The notes under the pieces: generated by a model
What the model saw: only the letters and a program-made list of their open reading frames with translations
Database searches by the model: none
Told to the model about the DNA's origin: nothing
Program-made: the position numbers and the translations under genes
Shown here: positions 37,159 through 48,900 of the stretch, piece after piece
Layout of the letters: every line of letters starts with the position of its first letter
Position numbering within the stretch: position 1 is the first letter of the stretch
DNA from: Pantoea rodasii
GTDB taxonomy: Bacteria; Pseudomonadota; Gammaproteobacteria; Enterobacterales; Enterobacteriaceae
DNA length: 64,000 nt
Assembly (NCBI RefSeq): GCF_002095465.1
Contig: NZ_MLFP01000004.1
Span: 186,001 to 250,000, forward strand
Reading direction: 5' to 3'

Positions 37159-38241
37159 TTAGGGTTGTGTGGTGGTCGGAGCGGCGGGGGCTTCTGGAAA
37201 CTCCTGGATGGTCACCGGCAGCATCATCTTCTGTTCGTTACGCAGCACCTGCACCTGAATCACCGATCCTGGGCGAATCTCCGCCACCTGATCCATGGTT
37301 TCCTGCGCGGAAAGCGCTGTTTTGCCGTTCACCTGCAGTAGCACATCATTGGCCTGAATGCCGGCGCGATCGGCTGGCCCGCCGGGCGTCACTTCACTGA
37401 CGATAATGCCCTGTGCGCGATCCAGACTGCTGCCCTGGCCGTGCAGCGGCGGCAGTTCGCGTCCGGTGATGCCGATATAGCCGCGAATCACCCGACCATC
37501 ACGAATTAGCTTATCCATGATTTTGGTTGCCAACGCGGTGGGAATTGCAAAACCAATGCCTTCCGGCGTTTCGCCATCATTGCTTTTGTCAAACGTCAGG
37601 GTATTGATGCCCATCAGTTCGCCCAGCGAGTTAATTAGCGCACCGCCCGAGTTGCCCTGGTTGATCGAGGCGTCGGTCTGCAGGAAGTTTTGGCGTCCGG
37701 ATGAGCTTAAACCGACGCGTCCGGTGGCGCTGATGATGCCCTGCGTCACGGTCTGACCAAGGTTATAAGGATTGCCAATCGCCATCACCACATCGCCAAT
37801 ATGGGCGATGCGCTTAGCGTTAATCGGAATCACTGGCAGGTTAGTGGCGCTGATCTTCAGTACCGCCAGGTCCGTCATCGCATCCGAGCCCACTAAGTTG
37901 GCTTCAAAGAAGCGGCCATCCTGCAACGCCACAATGATCTGATCGGCGTTATTGATGACATGCTTATTGGTGAGGATGTAGCCTTTCACGTTCATGATCA
38001 CGCCGGAGCCCAGCGTGGTGATGCCGCGATTGTTGTTGCCGTGCGCGCTGCGGTTATAAACATTGACCACCGCAGGCACAGCACGACGCACACCCTGATT
38101 GAAGCTCACGGGTGATTCATCATCGCTGTTATCATGATCAAAGGTGACGTTGCTGCCCATACGCAGCGCAGGTATCGCAACAAGCAGTAAGCCCGCGACG
38201 ATCAGGCCCATCACCATAGAACGCAAAAGTTTAAGAAACAT
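37159..38241 (-). CDS. degS: Site-1 serine endoprotease DegS
   Basis: A 360-residue periplasmic protease with an N-terminal anchor (FLKLLRSMVMGLIVAGLLLV). The trypsin-like triad is His in TNKHVINNAD, Asp in SDAMTDLAVLKI and Ser in QGNSGGALIN. One PDZ domain (about residues 255–345, QGIIVSEVTPGGPADRAGIQ) senses outer-membrane-protein C-termini. It starts RseA cleavage in the sigma-E response. It is downstream of degQ in the same direction; mdh, its usual neighbour, is replaced by epmA. Confidence 0.95.
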   Translation of the reverse strand: MFLKLLRSMVMGLIVAGLLLVAIPALRMGSNVTFDHDNSDDESPVSFNQGVRRAVPAVVNVYNRSAHGNNNRGITTLGSGVIMNVKGYILTNKHVINNADQIIVALQDGRFFEANLVGSDAMTDLAVLKISATNLPVIPINAKRIAHIGDVVMAIGNPYNLGQTVTQGIISATGRVGLSSSGRQNFLQTDASINQGNSGGALINSLGELMGINTLTFDKSNDGETPEGIGFAIPTALATKIMDKLIRDGRVIRGYIGITGRELPPLHGQGSSLDRAQGIIVSEVTPGGPADRAGIQANDVLLQVNGKTALSAQETMDQVAEIRPGSVIQVQVLRNEQKMMLPVTIQEFPEAPAAPTTTQP

Positions 38242-38290
38242 GGTGTTATTTCAGGAAAGGTGGGATCGCAGGGCAGAATAACATGAGTAA

Positions 38291-38316
38291 GGCGGACAAA
38301 CACCTGCTTGTCCGCC
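38291..38316 (-). terminator. Hairpin after degQ
   Basis: GGCGGACAA and TTGTCCGCC pair around eight bases in the degQ–degS gap, so the two genes are probably partly uncoupled. The T-run is weak. Confidence 0.6.
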
Positions 38317-38327
38317 TGTTGCGAGGA

Positions 38328-39698
38328 TTATCTCATTAGCAGATAAATGCTCTCTTCACCGCGCACCACGTTGAGCGCCAGGATCGGTGGTTTACCTTCC
38401 AGCGCTTTACGCATTTCCGCCAGTGAACTGACGCGATCGCGGTTTACACCGACAATCACATCATCTTTCTGCAAGCCTGCCTGCTCAGCCGGCGTGCCTT
38501 TATCGATGGCATCGACCTTCACGCCTTTATCACCGGTTTTGGTGGCGCCATCGCTTAAGGTGGCACCTTGTAACGCCGGTGACATCAGTTGGGCGCTGGC
38601 GGTGCTTTGTGCGCTCTGTTCCAGCGTTACGGTCACGTTCACCGGTTTGCCTTCACGCAGCAGACCAATCTTCACCTGCTGTCCTGGCGGTGTGGTACCC
38701 ACTTTCACGCGCAGTTCTGCAAAGCTGGTAATGGCTTTGTCATTAATGGTGGTGATGATATCGCCCGCTTTGATGCCGGCTTTTTGTGCAGCGGAATTTG
38801 GTAAGACCTCAGAAACAAAGGCGCCGCGCTGCGCATCTACGTTAAAGGCTTTGGCGATGTCAGGTGTCATCTCTGTGCCTTTGATACCCAACTGACCGCG
38901 TTTCACTTCACCGGACTGAATCAATTGCTGAGCGAGGTTCATCGCCATATTGCTGGGGATGGCAAAGCCGATACCGATGTTGCCGCCGCTGGAGGCCAGA
39001 ATTGCGGTGTTGATACCAATCAGTTCGCCATTCAGATTCACCAGCGCACCGCCGGAGTTACCGCGGTTAATCGCGGCATCGGTCTGAATGAAGTTTTCCA
39101 GCCCTTCAAGGTTCAAACCACTGCGACCCAGCGCCGAAATAATGCCGGAGGTGGCGGTTTGCCCCAAACCAAAGGGGTTACCGATAGCCACGGCAAAATC
39201 ACCCACTTTAAGTGAGTCAGAATCGGCGATTTTCACCTGCGTCAGATTTTTAGCACCTTCAACCTGAATCAGCGCGATATCGGTTTGCTCATCGTGACCA
39301 ATCAGCTTGGCGTCATATTCATTGCCATCGCTGAGCTGGACGCTGATTTTATCCGCGCCGTTGACCACGTGATTGTTAGTGAGGATATAGCCTTTCGCGG
39401 CGTCAATGATTACACCGGAACCGAGCCCCTCAAAAGGCTGCGGCTGGGATTGCCCCGGCGCCTGACCGAAGAAGCGTTTCAGCGGCTCAGGAATTTCCTG
39501 CGCCTGTTGACCGCTGTCAGTGCCTTCAACATGCACGCTGACCACCGCGGGCAGTACTTTTTCCAGCATCGGTGCCAGGCTCGGCAATGCTTGTCCCTGA
39601 ACCTGTGCGGGCAGAGTCGCCATAGCGGCAGGCGTTGCCGCCAGACTCATCCCAATGCTCAAGGCTAATGCGCTTAACACTCGTGCTTGTTTTTTCAT
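38328..39698 (-). CDS. degQ: Periplasmic serine endoprotease DegQ
   Basis: A 456-residue HtrA-family protease (E. coli 455). A signal peptide (KKQARVLSALALSIGMSLAA ... AMA) precedes the protease domain with His in TNNHVVNGADK, Asp in EQTDIALIQV and Ser in NRGNSGGALVN. Two PDZ domains follow (about 255–345 and 365–455). It degrades or refolds misfolded envelope proteins as large oligomers. The start at 39698 is chosen because it begins the signal peptide; longer in-frame sequence upstream has no homology. Confidence 0.95.
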   Translation of the reverse strand: MKKQARVLSALALSIGMSLAATPAAMATLPAQVQGQALPSLAPMLEKVLPAVVSVHVEGTDSGQQAQEIPEPLKRFFGQAPGQSQPQPFEGLGSGVIIDAAKGYILTNNHVVNGADKISVQLSDGNEYDAKLIGHDEQTDIALIQVEGAKNLTQVKIADSDSLKVGDFAVAIGNPFGLGQTATSGIISALGRSGLNLEGLENFIQTDAAINRGNSGGALVNLNGELIGINTAILASSGGNIGIGFAIPSNMAMNLAQQLIQSGEVKRGQLGIKGTEMTPDIAKAFNVDAQRGAFVSEVLPNSAAQKAGIKAGDIITTINDKAITSFAELRVKVGTTPPGQQVKIGLLREGKPVNVTVTLEQSAQSTASAQLMSPALQGATLSDGATKTGDKGVKVDAIDKGTPAEQAGLQKDDVIVGVNRDRVSSLAEMRKALEGKPPILALNVVRGEESIYLLMR

Positions 39699-39776
39699 TG
39701 CTACAACGCTCTCGCTGCGAAAAAAAGGAGGGGGATAAAAAGTGTGACAGCCGTTTGACGTAAGTGTTCGGAAAAC

Positions 39777-39801
39777 AAAAAGGGCACAGCTTAGCTGTGC
39801 C
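39777..39801 (-). terminator. zapG terminator
   Basis: On the minus strand GGGCACAGC-TAA-GCTGTGCCC is followed by TTTTTG, 10 bp after the zapG stop. Confidence 0.85.
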
Positions 39802-39810
39802 CCAAAAGGA

Positions 39811-40215
39811 TTATTTACGCGGTGTGCGATCGCTGCCACGCAGCAAACCGGATGCGCCATCAGAGTAATCACGCGGCATTTGCACCGGTGCCTGATCGTT
39901 ATCCGCTTCGGCTTCCGTCAGTTGATAAGCAAACGGATTCTTTTCGCCAGGCAGATTTGGCAGCAGGTCATTCGACCCTTTTGCCATATGCTGATACAGC
40001 TGGCGATAATCATGCGCCATGTTGTCCAGCAATTCTGCGCTGCGCGCAAAGTGGTTGGTGAGCTCTTCGCGATAATCTGCCAGCTCAGCCTTCGATTTTT
40101 CCAGCTCATACTGCATGCTACGCTGCTCACGCAGCTTCTTGTTGCCAAAACGCATGACGACTGCGCCGACAATAATGCCAATCACTAAACCAATCAGCCC
40201 GTATTCCCAGGTCAT
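39811..40215 (-). CDS. zapG: Cell-division/envelope protein ZapG (YhcB)
   Basis: A 134-residue inner-membrane protein. One N-terminal membrane helix (EYGLIGLVIGIIVGAVVMRF) leads a coiled-coil (about residues 28–80, KLREQRSMQYELEKSKAELA) and a disordered tail. ZapG/YhcB interacts with the divisome and elongasome and affects envelope growth. It is divergent from zapE, the enterobacterial arrangement. Confidence 0.93.
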   Translation of the reverse strand: MTWEYGLIGLVIGIIVGAVVMRFGNKKLREQRSMQYELEKSKAELADYREELTNHFARSAELLDNMAHDYRQLYQHMAKGSNDLLPNLPGEKNPFAYQLTEAEADNDQAPVQMPRDYSDGASGLLRGSDRTPRK

Positions 40216-40399
40216 AATGACTCCCGTGTAATTTCCGTTGCTTCGTAGGGCATTGCTTCTATTTCAACTTCATTAGCAGCCACTATACCCAATAATCTTA
40301 TGGAAGTGGAACTCTCGGGCTGCATCGCTTACTGTAGAGCGGCCTAATTTTCGCCAACCGACCCGTGAATCGGACTTTTTCAGGGATTCAGAGAGAACC

Positions 40400-41526
40400 A
40401 TGCAAACCTCATCTCCGCTTGCCCGCTATGAGCAGGCGCTGTCGCAGGGCGAGTTTCGCCCGGATGATGTACAACGCGAAGCCATTACCCGTTTAGATGC
40501 TATCCAGCAGGGATTGATCGCCCGTAAGCCCTCATCAGAGCCCGCCGCTAAAGGGCTCTTTGGCCGCTTATCTAAGCTGATGTCTAAAGAGAAAAGCAGC
40601 AGCGAAGCGCCGGTACGTGGCCTCTATATGTGGGGCGGTGTAGGGCGTGGAAAAACCTGGGTAATGGATTTGTTTTTTCAGTCTATTCCTGGCGACCGCA
40701 AACTTCGTCTGCATTTCCACCGTTTTATGCTGCGGGTTCACGAAGAGCTGACACAGTTGCAAGGGCAGAGCGATCCGCTGCTGATTGTGGCCGATCGCTT
40801 TAAGGCAGAAACCGACATTCTCTGTTTCGACGAATTTTTTGTTTCCGATATTACCGATGCCATGCTGTTGGGCACGTTAATGGAAGCCCTGTTTGATCGC
40901 GGAATTGCATTGGTCGCGACATCGAACATTCCGCCTGACGATCTGTATCGCAATGGCCTGCAGCGCCCGCGTTTCCTGCCCGCCATTGAGCAGATTAAGC
41001 GCCATTGTGATGTGATGAACGTGGATGCGGGCATTGATTATCGCCTGCGTACGTTGACCTCCGCGCATCTGTGGAATTTCCCGCTTAACGATGCCACGCA
41101 TGCTGAGATGGAGCGGATGTTCCGCGCTTTATCGGGTAAGCCGCGTGAGGATGCGCCAGTGCTGGAGATTAACCATCGTCAGATGCCAACGCTGGGCGTG
41201 AACGAAGGGGTGTTAGCGATTGATTTCCTCGCGCTGTGCGGGACAGGGCGCAGCAGCATGACTATATTGAATTATCGCGCCGCTTTCACAGCGTGTTGCT
41301 GTACGATGTGCCGGTGATGATTTATAAGACCGAAGACCAGGCGCGCCGTTTCCTGGCGTTGGTGGATGAGTTCTACGAACGTCACGTTAAACTGGTGGTC
41401 GCGGCAGAAACGTCACTGTTTGAAATTTATCAGGGCACGCGCCTGAAGTTCGAGTATCAGCGTTGCTTGTCGCGTTTGCAGGAAATGCAAAGCGAAGAGT
41501 ATTTGCGTTTGCCGCATCTGCCCTGA
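40400..41526 (+). CDS. zapE: Cell-division ATPase ZapE (frameshifted)
   Basis: The repaired product is about 375 residues. It is an AFG1-like AAA+ protein: YMWGGVGRGKTWVMDLFF is the Walker A, DILCFDEFFVSDITDAM the Walker B, and VATSNIPPDDLYRNGLQR the sensor region. The frame breaks near 41250–41257; one added base gives LCGTGRSQHDYIELSRRFHS and continues to EEYLRLPHLP. It acts on FtsZ rings under stress. The break is likely a sequence error, here in a CC pair rather than a long run. Confidence 0.9.
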
Positions 41527-41697
41527 TGGCGTGGGCAAAAAACGCAGGATTTCGATGCAAAAAGGTTCGATCTTTGAGTTCGACTTCTCTATAATCTTGC
41601 GACCCCACGTTACAGCATCGGTTTTCTTTCCCAAGAACTCGATGTGATCCGGTAACTCACTTGAAGGGGTGGCTTGCTGGGCAAAATGGTCGTGTGA

Positions 41698-42195
<498 letters not shown>

Positions 42196-42207
42196 TCGGG
42201 ATTATAG

Positions 42208-42603
<396 letters not shown>

Positions 42604-42636
42604 TTGTTGCTGCTTCGGCAGACACAATTTGCTCAA

Positions 42637-42661
42637 AAACCCGCTTCGGCGGGTTTTTTAT
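42637..42661 (+). terminator. rplM–rpsI terminator
   Basis: AACCCGC and GCGGGTT pair around TTCG, followed by TTTT. Confidence 0.9.
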
Positions 42662-42929
42662 TGCCGGCATTCACGATTTTTAACGCTAAAAACGCGAGCT
42701 TTACCCGCATTTTGCCCGCAAATCATCATCCCCGCCCCACAAGCTGCTTAAAATCTGGTAAACTCACTGACACTTTGCGCCCGCAAGCCGGAGCGTTGTG
42801 CGCGTTATTCCTGTCGGGACGACGGGATCGCCGCGCTAATGCTGGCTGTGTGCGAATCTGATGAGCAGGTGAGTCGCCGCGTGGTTGGCTATTCGCAGTA
42901 TCTTTTTGTGAACAAACTTGGAGGTTTTC

Positions 42930-43571
42930 ATGGCTGTCGCTGCCAACAAACGTTCGGTAATGACGCTGTTTTCCGGTCCGACTGACATCTTTAGCCATCA
43001 GGTACGTATCGTGCTGGCTGAAAAAGGCGTCAGCGTGGAGATCGAGCAGGTTGAAACGGATAACCTGCCGCAGGATCTGATTGACCTCAACCCGTATCGC
43101 ACTGTACCAACGCTGGTCGACCGTGAACTGACGTTGTATGAATCCCGCATCATCATGGAATACCTTGATGAGCGTTTCCCGCATCCACCGCTGATGCCTG
43201 TTTACCCGGTTGCCCGTGGTGAAAGCCGCCTGATGATGCATCGCATCGAGCAGGATTGGTACACCTTGATGCGCGCTATCGAAAACGGTACTAACGCTGA
43301 AGCTGATGCCGCGCGCAAACAACTGCGTGAAGAGCTGCTGGCGATTGCGCCACTGTTCGCACGTACGCCGTTCTTTATGAGCGAAGAGTTCAGCCTGGTA
43401 GATTGCTATCTGGCACCGCTGCTGTGGCGTCTGCCGCAGATGGGCGTGGAATTGCTTGGCGCGGGTTCTAAAGAGCTGAAAGGCTACATGACACGCGTAT
43501 TTGAACGTGACTCATTCCTTGCTTCATTAACGGAAGCGGAACGTGAAATGCGCCTGCAAGCCCGGGGCTAA
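42930..43571 (+). CDS. sspA: Stringent starvation protein A
   Basis: A 213-residue RNA-polymerase-associated protein with a GST fold: NKRSVMTLFSGPTDIFSHQV, NPYRTVPTLVDRELTLYESR, IIMEYLDERFPHPPLMPVYP. It promotes phage P1 late transcription and stress and acid survival. GGAGG at 42920 sets the start. It is followed after 3 bp by sspB. Confidence 0.97.
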   Translation: MAVAANKRSVMTLFSGPTDIFSHQVRIVLAEKGVSVEIEQVETDNLPQDLIDLNPYRTVPTLVDRELTLYESRIIMEYLDERFPHPPLMPVYPVARGESRLMMHRIEQDWYTLMRAIENGTNAEADAARKQLREELLAIAPLFARTPFFMSEEFSLVDCYLAPLLWRLPQMGVELLGAGSKELKGYMTRVFERDSFLASLTEAEREMRLQARG

Positions 43572-43574
43572 TGT

Positions 43575-44057
43575 ATGGAAATGTCGCAACTAACGGCTCG
43601 TCGTCCGTATCTGCTGCGTGCGTTTTATGACTGGTTGCTCGACAACCAGCTGACGCCGCATCTGGTGGTCGACATCAATCTGCCTGGTGTGCAGGTGCCG
43701 CTGGAGTATGCGCGTGATGGCCAGATCGTTTTGAACATCGCGCCACGCGCCGTGGGTAACCTCGACCTCGCCAATGACGAAGTGAGCTTCAATGCACGCT
43801 TCGGTGGTGTTCCACGCCAGGTTTCTGTGCCAATGGCCGCTGTTCTCGCCATCTACGCACGTGAAAATGGCGCAGGCACGATGTTCGAACCGGAACCGGC
43901 TTACGAGCTGGAGACTAACGAGCAGGAAGGCCAGGAAGAGACGATGATGTCTGTGATTGATGGCGATCGTCCCGACGATGCGGCTGATAACGATCATTCG
44001 CCTGATGATGAACCGCCACCGCGTGGTGGACGTCCTTCATTGCGCGTAGTGAAGTAA
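43575..44057 (+). CDS. sspB: ClpXP adaptor SspB
   Basis: A 160-residue adaptor. The folded substrate-binding domain (residues 1–112: RPYLLRAFYDWLLDNQLTPH, VPLEYARDGQIVLNIAPRAV) is followed by an acidic linker and the ClpX-binding tail GGRPSLRVVK. It delivers ssrA-tagged proteins from stalled ribosomes to ClpXP. It is translationally tied to sspA. Confidence 0.97.
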   Translation: MEMSQLTARRPYLLRAFYDWLLDNQLTPHLVVDINLPGVQVPLEYARDGQIVLNIAPRAVGNLDLANDEVSFNARFGGVPRQVSVPMAAVLAIYARENGAGTMFEPEPAYELETNEQEGQEETMMSVIDGDRPDDAADNDHSPDDEPPPRGGRPSLRVVK

Positions 44058-44068
44058 ATCGCGTGAAA

Positions 44069-44098
44069 TAAAAAACGGGCCAATTGGCCCGTTTTTTT
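44069..44098. terminator. Bidirectional terminator after sspB
   Basis: AAAAAACGGGCCAA and TTGGCCCGTTTTTT form a perfect stem between convergent sspB and the diflavin reductase gene. Confidence 0.92.
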
Positions 44099-44111
44099 AT
44101 GTCTGCAATGC

Positions 44112-45866
44112 TTAGTAGACGTCACGCAGGTAGCGTTTATCTTTCTTCAGCTGGTCGATGTAAGCCGCCGCACGTTCGCTGGAGAGGCCGCCAAACTGAC
44201 GCACCACTTCATACAACGCGGCATCCACATCTTTCGCCATGCGCGAAGCATCACCACACACGTAGAAGTACGCGCCGTCCTGCAGCCAGGCGTACAGCTC
44301 AGCGCCTTTCTCCAGCATGCGATTTTGCACGTAGATTTTCTCTTCCTGATCGCGTGAGAACGCCAGATCGAGTTGCGTCAGTAAACCGCTTTGCTGCCAG
44401 CCGTTTAACTCATCTTCGTAGATGTAGTCGTGTTCCTGATGTTGGTCACCAAAGAACAACCAGTTTTTACCTTCAGCACCGGCTGACTGGCGCTCCTGCA
44501 GGAAGGCGCGGAACGGGGCAATACCCGTGCCAGGGCCGACCATGATCAGTGGCGCGTTGTTGTTAGCGGGCACGCGGAACGCTTTGTTCGGCGAAATAAA
44601 GATCGCTGGTTTCTCGCCGCGACGCACGCGTTCGGCCAGATAGGTTGAACACACGCCTTTACGCTCACGGCCACCGCTGTGGTAGCGCACGGAAGCGATA
44701 GTCAGGTGCACCTGATTTGGATGTGCTTTTGAGCTGGAAGAGATGGAGTACGCACGGTGCTGCAACGGACGCAGCATCGCCACCAGTTCCGGCACGGACA
44801 GGTTACGCTTCAGCTCAAGCTGCAGCAGATCCAGCGTATCTTTGCCCCACAGCCAGTTGGCGAGGGTATCTTTGTCATCGTGCTGCAACACGTGCAGCAG
44901 TTCCTGATTACCGGTGTTCTGCCCAACCCACTCAATCAACTTGCGCGATGGCTCAGAGATTTCGAACTGATAGGTCAGCAGGTCGCCGAGGTTGCGGTCA
45001 AAGCCCGGCACCGGCGTTTCGTAATCGGCTTTCAGCTCGCTCAACAGCAGGCTAACCAGCTCAGCATCATTCACTGGGATCACGCCCAACGCATCACCGG
45101 CTTCATATTTCAGGCCGCTGTCGGTGAGATCGAATTCAAAGTGACGAATATCTTTCGCTGACGATTCGCCCGACAGACGCTTGTTGGTCGCCAACGCCGC
45201 AGCATAAGGATTCTGCTTGTTGCTGCCTGGGATCACTGGCGCTTCTGGCGCGCTGTCTAATACGGTACCGCTGCTGCCCGCGCTGGCGGCAAACTGCGGC
45301 ATCGCGTCGCCAATCCATGCGCTGGAAGGCTCTTCGAAGTCGATATCGCAATCGATACGGTCAAAGACGCGTTTAGCACCCAGCTGCTCCAGGCGCATAT
45401 CGAAGAATTTACCGGCCTGGCAGAAGCCATCATAACCGGTATCGCCAATCGCCAGGATGGCGAAGTGCATCTGCTCGAGACGCGGCGCGGTACTGGCGGA
45501 AAGGGCCTGCCAGAACAGCTGGGCGTTGTCCGGCATTTCGCCTTCGCCGTAAGTCGAGGTGACGATCAGCACGTGACGCATGGTGGCGAACACGTCTAAA
45601 TCCACTTCGCCCAATGCCTGAACCACCGGCACCAGACCTTTGGCACGAGCGGCTTTCGCAGCCGTTTGTGCCAGCGCTTCAGCATTGCCGGTCTGTGAAC
45701 CGAACAGAATGTGCAACTGCGTGTTGGTGGCGCCACCGGCCGCAGGTGCCGTCTGCTTGTCTTCTAATACCAACAGACGCGAGTGGAGACCGGCGAGAAA
45801 ACCCGCCAGCCAGTATTTCTGTTCGCCGTTAAAGGGCGCATCTTCAGGAATGTAAGGAATCTTCAT
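44112..45866 (-). CDS. CysJ-like diflavin (FAD/FMN) NADPH reductase next to glutamate synthase
   Basis: A 584-residue protein with the CysJ plan. A short helical N-terminus (IPEDAPFNGEQKYWLAGFLA) leads an FMN flavodoxin domain (about 50–190, LFGSQTGNAEALAQTAAK, TSTYGEGEMPDNAQLF), an FAD domain (HRAYSISSSSK with RxYS; GVCSTYLAERV) and an NADPH domain (VGPGTGIAPFRAFLQER, YFYVCGDASRMAKDV), ending RDVY. It would pass electrons from NADPH via FAD and FMN to a partner oxidoreductase. No cysI or cysH is nearby; the gene follows the glutamate synthase large subunit by 66 bp, where gltD normally lies. A partnership with that enzyme is inferred. Confidence 0.85.
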   Translation of the reverse strand: MKIPYIPEDAPFNGEQKYWLAGFLAGLHSRLLVLEDKQTAPAAGGATNTQLHILFGSQTGNAEALAQTAAKAARAKGLVPVVQALGEVDLDVFATMRHVLIVTSTYGEGEMPDNAQLFWQALSASTAPRLEQMHFAILAIGDTGYDGFCQAGKFFDMRLEQLGAKRVFDRIDCDIDFEEPSSAWIGDAMPQFAASAGSSGTVLDSAPEAPVIPGSNKQNPYAAALATNKRLSGESSAKDIRHFEFDLTDSGLKYEAGDALGVIPVNDAELVSLLLSELKADYETPVPGFDRNLGDLLTYQFEISEPSRKLIEWVGQNTGNQELLHVLQHDDKDTLANWLWGKDTLDLLQLELKRNLSVPELVAMLRPLQHRAYSISSSSKAHPNQVHLTIASVRYHSGGRERKGVCSTYLAERVRRGEKPAIFISPNKAFRVPANNNAPLIMVGPGTGIAPFRAFLQERQSAGAEGKNWLFFGDQHQEHDYIYEDELNGWQQSGLLTQLDLAFSRDQEEKIYVQNRMLEKGAELYAWLQDGAYFYVCGDASRMAKDVDAALYEVVRQFGGLSSERAAAYIDQLKKDKRYLRDVY

Positions 45867-45932
45867 GGATATCTGTACTCAAACCCGTTTCGTGATGTTC
45901 AGTCAATATACACACATTCAGTAGTGCTGCTA

Positions 45933-48900
45933 TCAGGAAAGTTTCCCGACCGCAGCGGCGATTTCTGGCAGCGCAGCGCGTGCAAACAGTTCCTCGAAAT
46001 CAGGCAGATGGCCAAGCACCTCACGGTTGCGGGCGTCCTGATAAATGATCCAGCCATAGGTTGCCAGGCTGTCCATGGAACGGATGTTGCGCTGCGTCAG
46101 CGCGGCTTTGTAATCCGACATACGTTTGGCGGCAATCAAGCTAGCCAGTTCGTCATCGCTGTAGCTCTCAATCGCCGAGCGCGCATGACGTTGCAGTTTG
46201 CTCACCAACGCGAAATCTTCGGTCATCAGCAGATTGCGTACGGCTTTTTCCACCGCAGCATCTTCTACTGGCGTGCCTTTCGGCAATTTGCCCAGTGCCA
46301 GTTGCTGCGCGAAGCTCAACACGGTGTAGTTGTTCAGCAGCACGAACATTTCCAGCGTATCGGTGGCTCCGTAAGCCGGCACTGCGCCATCCGCAATCGT
46401 CTTGCCAGTGCGCCAGGCCGCTTTGAACTTAGCAACCTGATGCGCGGCCAGTGACGTTGACAGCTCTTCCAGCAGATCCTTGCGCGATTTCGCTTTCAGG
46501 ATCTCGCCGCCGTCTTGATACAGCAGCAGCGAACGCGGCATCACATAGACAAAGTGATGGCACTCGGTTTCCCAATTCTCCAGCAGCCAGGCTGCGCGCG
46601 GAGATTGCGTGGCGTCCAGATGCCAGTTCAGCATGGTCAGCACCGCTTGCTTGTGAACCTGCGCCAGTTCATCTTCATCGGCGATTGAGCCGAACAGCAC
46701 GGAGTCACCCGCCGCGTGGGCTGCCAGCGCACCATACGGATCGTACTGGTAAGCAAAACCGCCGCTCATGCCATTGCCGAAGCCTTTACCAAACGTGCCG
46801 AGGTTCAGAATCGCACCGTTGGTCATGTATTCGCAGCAGAAATCACCGACGCCTTCAACGACTGCGGTAGCGCCGGAGTTACGTACGGCAAAACGGTCGC
46901 CCGCCTGGCCTTGTACGAACAAGCGGCCACCGGTTGCGCCGAACAGCGCGAAGTTACCAATCAGCACGTTGCCATCGCTGTCTTGCGCGCCGCCGCCTGG
47001 AGACATCACTACCAGATCGCCACCGCATTGGCCTTTACCGACGCCATCATTACAGGTGCCGTAGTGCTTCATCTGCATACCATCGTTGCAGAATGCGCCA
47101 AATGACTGGCCAGCAGAACCGCTGGTGTGGATGTTCACGGTGCGCGGTGCCAGGTAATGACGGCCGCGATCGTCTTTGAACACCGCTGGCAGTGCAGCAC
47201 GTTGTTCAGCAGACAGCTCATGATTCAGCATGCGCTCGATGTCGATAGCCAACTGGCCGCCAACACTCTTGTTACGGTTGTTCAGGGTGATGCCCGCGCC
47301 GAGCGCGATATCGCGGCTCGCCTGGCCGATCAGCTGACTTTTCAGCTCTTCAACCCAGCCATCATCCAGCTCAAAATCTTTCTCCAGATAGACTGGCTTC
47401 GCGATTTTCTGCTCTGGCACCACGGTCAACATGGCACGCAGATCCAGTTTGCCCACTTCCAGCGGGTGATCCATCAGGTGCAGCAGGTCAGAACGACCAC
47501 GCGCTTCGCGCAGTGAACGCAAGCCGAGGCGTGCGAGGAACTCACGCACTTCCTGCGCCACGTTGACGAAGTACTGCGCCAGCTGACGCGGATCGCCATC
47601 AAAGGCTTCGGCGTTGGTGGTTAAACCGGCCGGGCATTTGACGTTACAGTTTTTCGCCATCACGCATTTCAACATCATCAGCGCGGTGGTGCCGAACTCG
47701 AAGCTGTCGCCGCCGAGCAGGGCAGATTTGATCACATCGCTACCGGTTTGTTGTGCGCCGGAGCAACGCAGCTGCACTTTGTCACGCAGGCCATTAGCAC
47801 ACAGCGCCTGATGCACTTCCGCGATACCGATTTCAGCAACGCGTCCGGTGTATTTCAGGCTGGTGACCGAGGCCGCACCGGTACCACCGGTATTACCAGC
47901 CACGTTAATCACGTCGGCGCCAGCTTTTGCCACGCCCACCGCGATGGTGCCGATGCCTTCAGAAGACACCAGTTTCACGATAACGCGCACGCGCGCTGCT
48001 TTACAGTCGTGGATCAGCTGTGCCAAATCCTCGATGGAATAGGTGTCATGGTGCGGCGGCGGTGATACCAGCTCAACGCCCGGCGTACCGCCACGCGCTG
48101 CGGCGATCTCCACGGTCACTTTCGGTGCAGGCAGCTGTCCGCCTTCACCCGGCTTCGCGCCCTGACCGATTTTGATCTCCAGCTCTTCCAGCATCGGATC
48201 GGCCAAATACGCCGCCCACACGCCGAAACGGCCGGATGCCAACTGCTTGATGCGTGACGCGCGAATGGTGCCGTGACGCGAATAGTGCTCGCCACCTTCA
48301 CCACAGTTACTCATGCCGCCGACCATGTTGGTGCCGTGCGCGACGGCTTCATGCGCAGGTGCCACCAACGCACCGTGGCTCATCGCACCTGAGGCGAAAG
48401 TGCGGGTGATTTCGTGTGCCGGTTGAATCTCTGCCAGCGGCAGCGAAGGCAGCGCGGTAAAGATCAGTGACAGATAGTCTGCCGCTTTACCGTAAGCGGT
48501 GATATGCAATACACCGTCGGCTACGCTGCTGCTTTCGATATCGTCGCTGAAGCGCGTTTTCAGTGCACGAGCCAGCGCTTCCAGACGTTCATTTTCTGGC
48601 TTCAGGCCCGCGATGGAATCAATCAGGCGCAGTTCGAACTGGTTCAGGCTGCCTTGCACGGCTTCACACTTCAGCCCGCGCGTGGCGAAACCGTTGTTCA
48701 CCAGTGAATAACGACCCAGTTTGCGACCGAACTCCGCTTCGCTGTCTACGTGGGTCAAATCACACGGCAGCGCAAGGATGTCACGCAGTGCCGCTGGACG
48801 ACGTTTACGTTCGGCGTGCATCAGGCTGGAAAACTGACGGTAATCCGGCGTGATCGCCAGTGAATCAATCACCTCGTTCGGGATGCGTTCGAAGCTGCTG

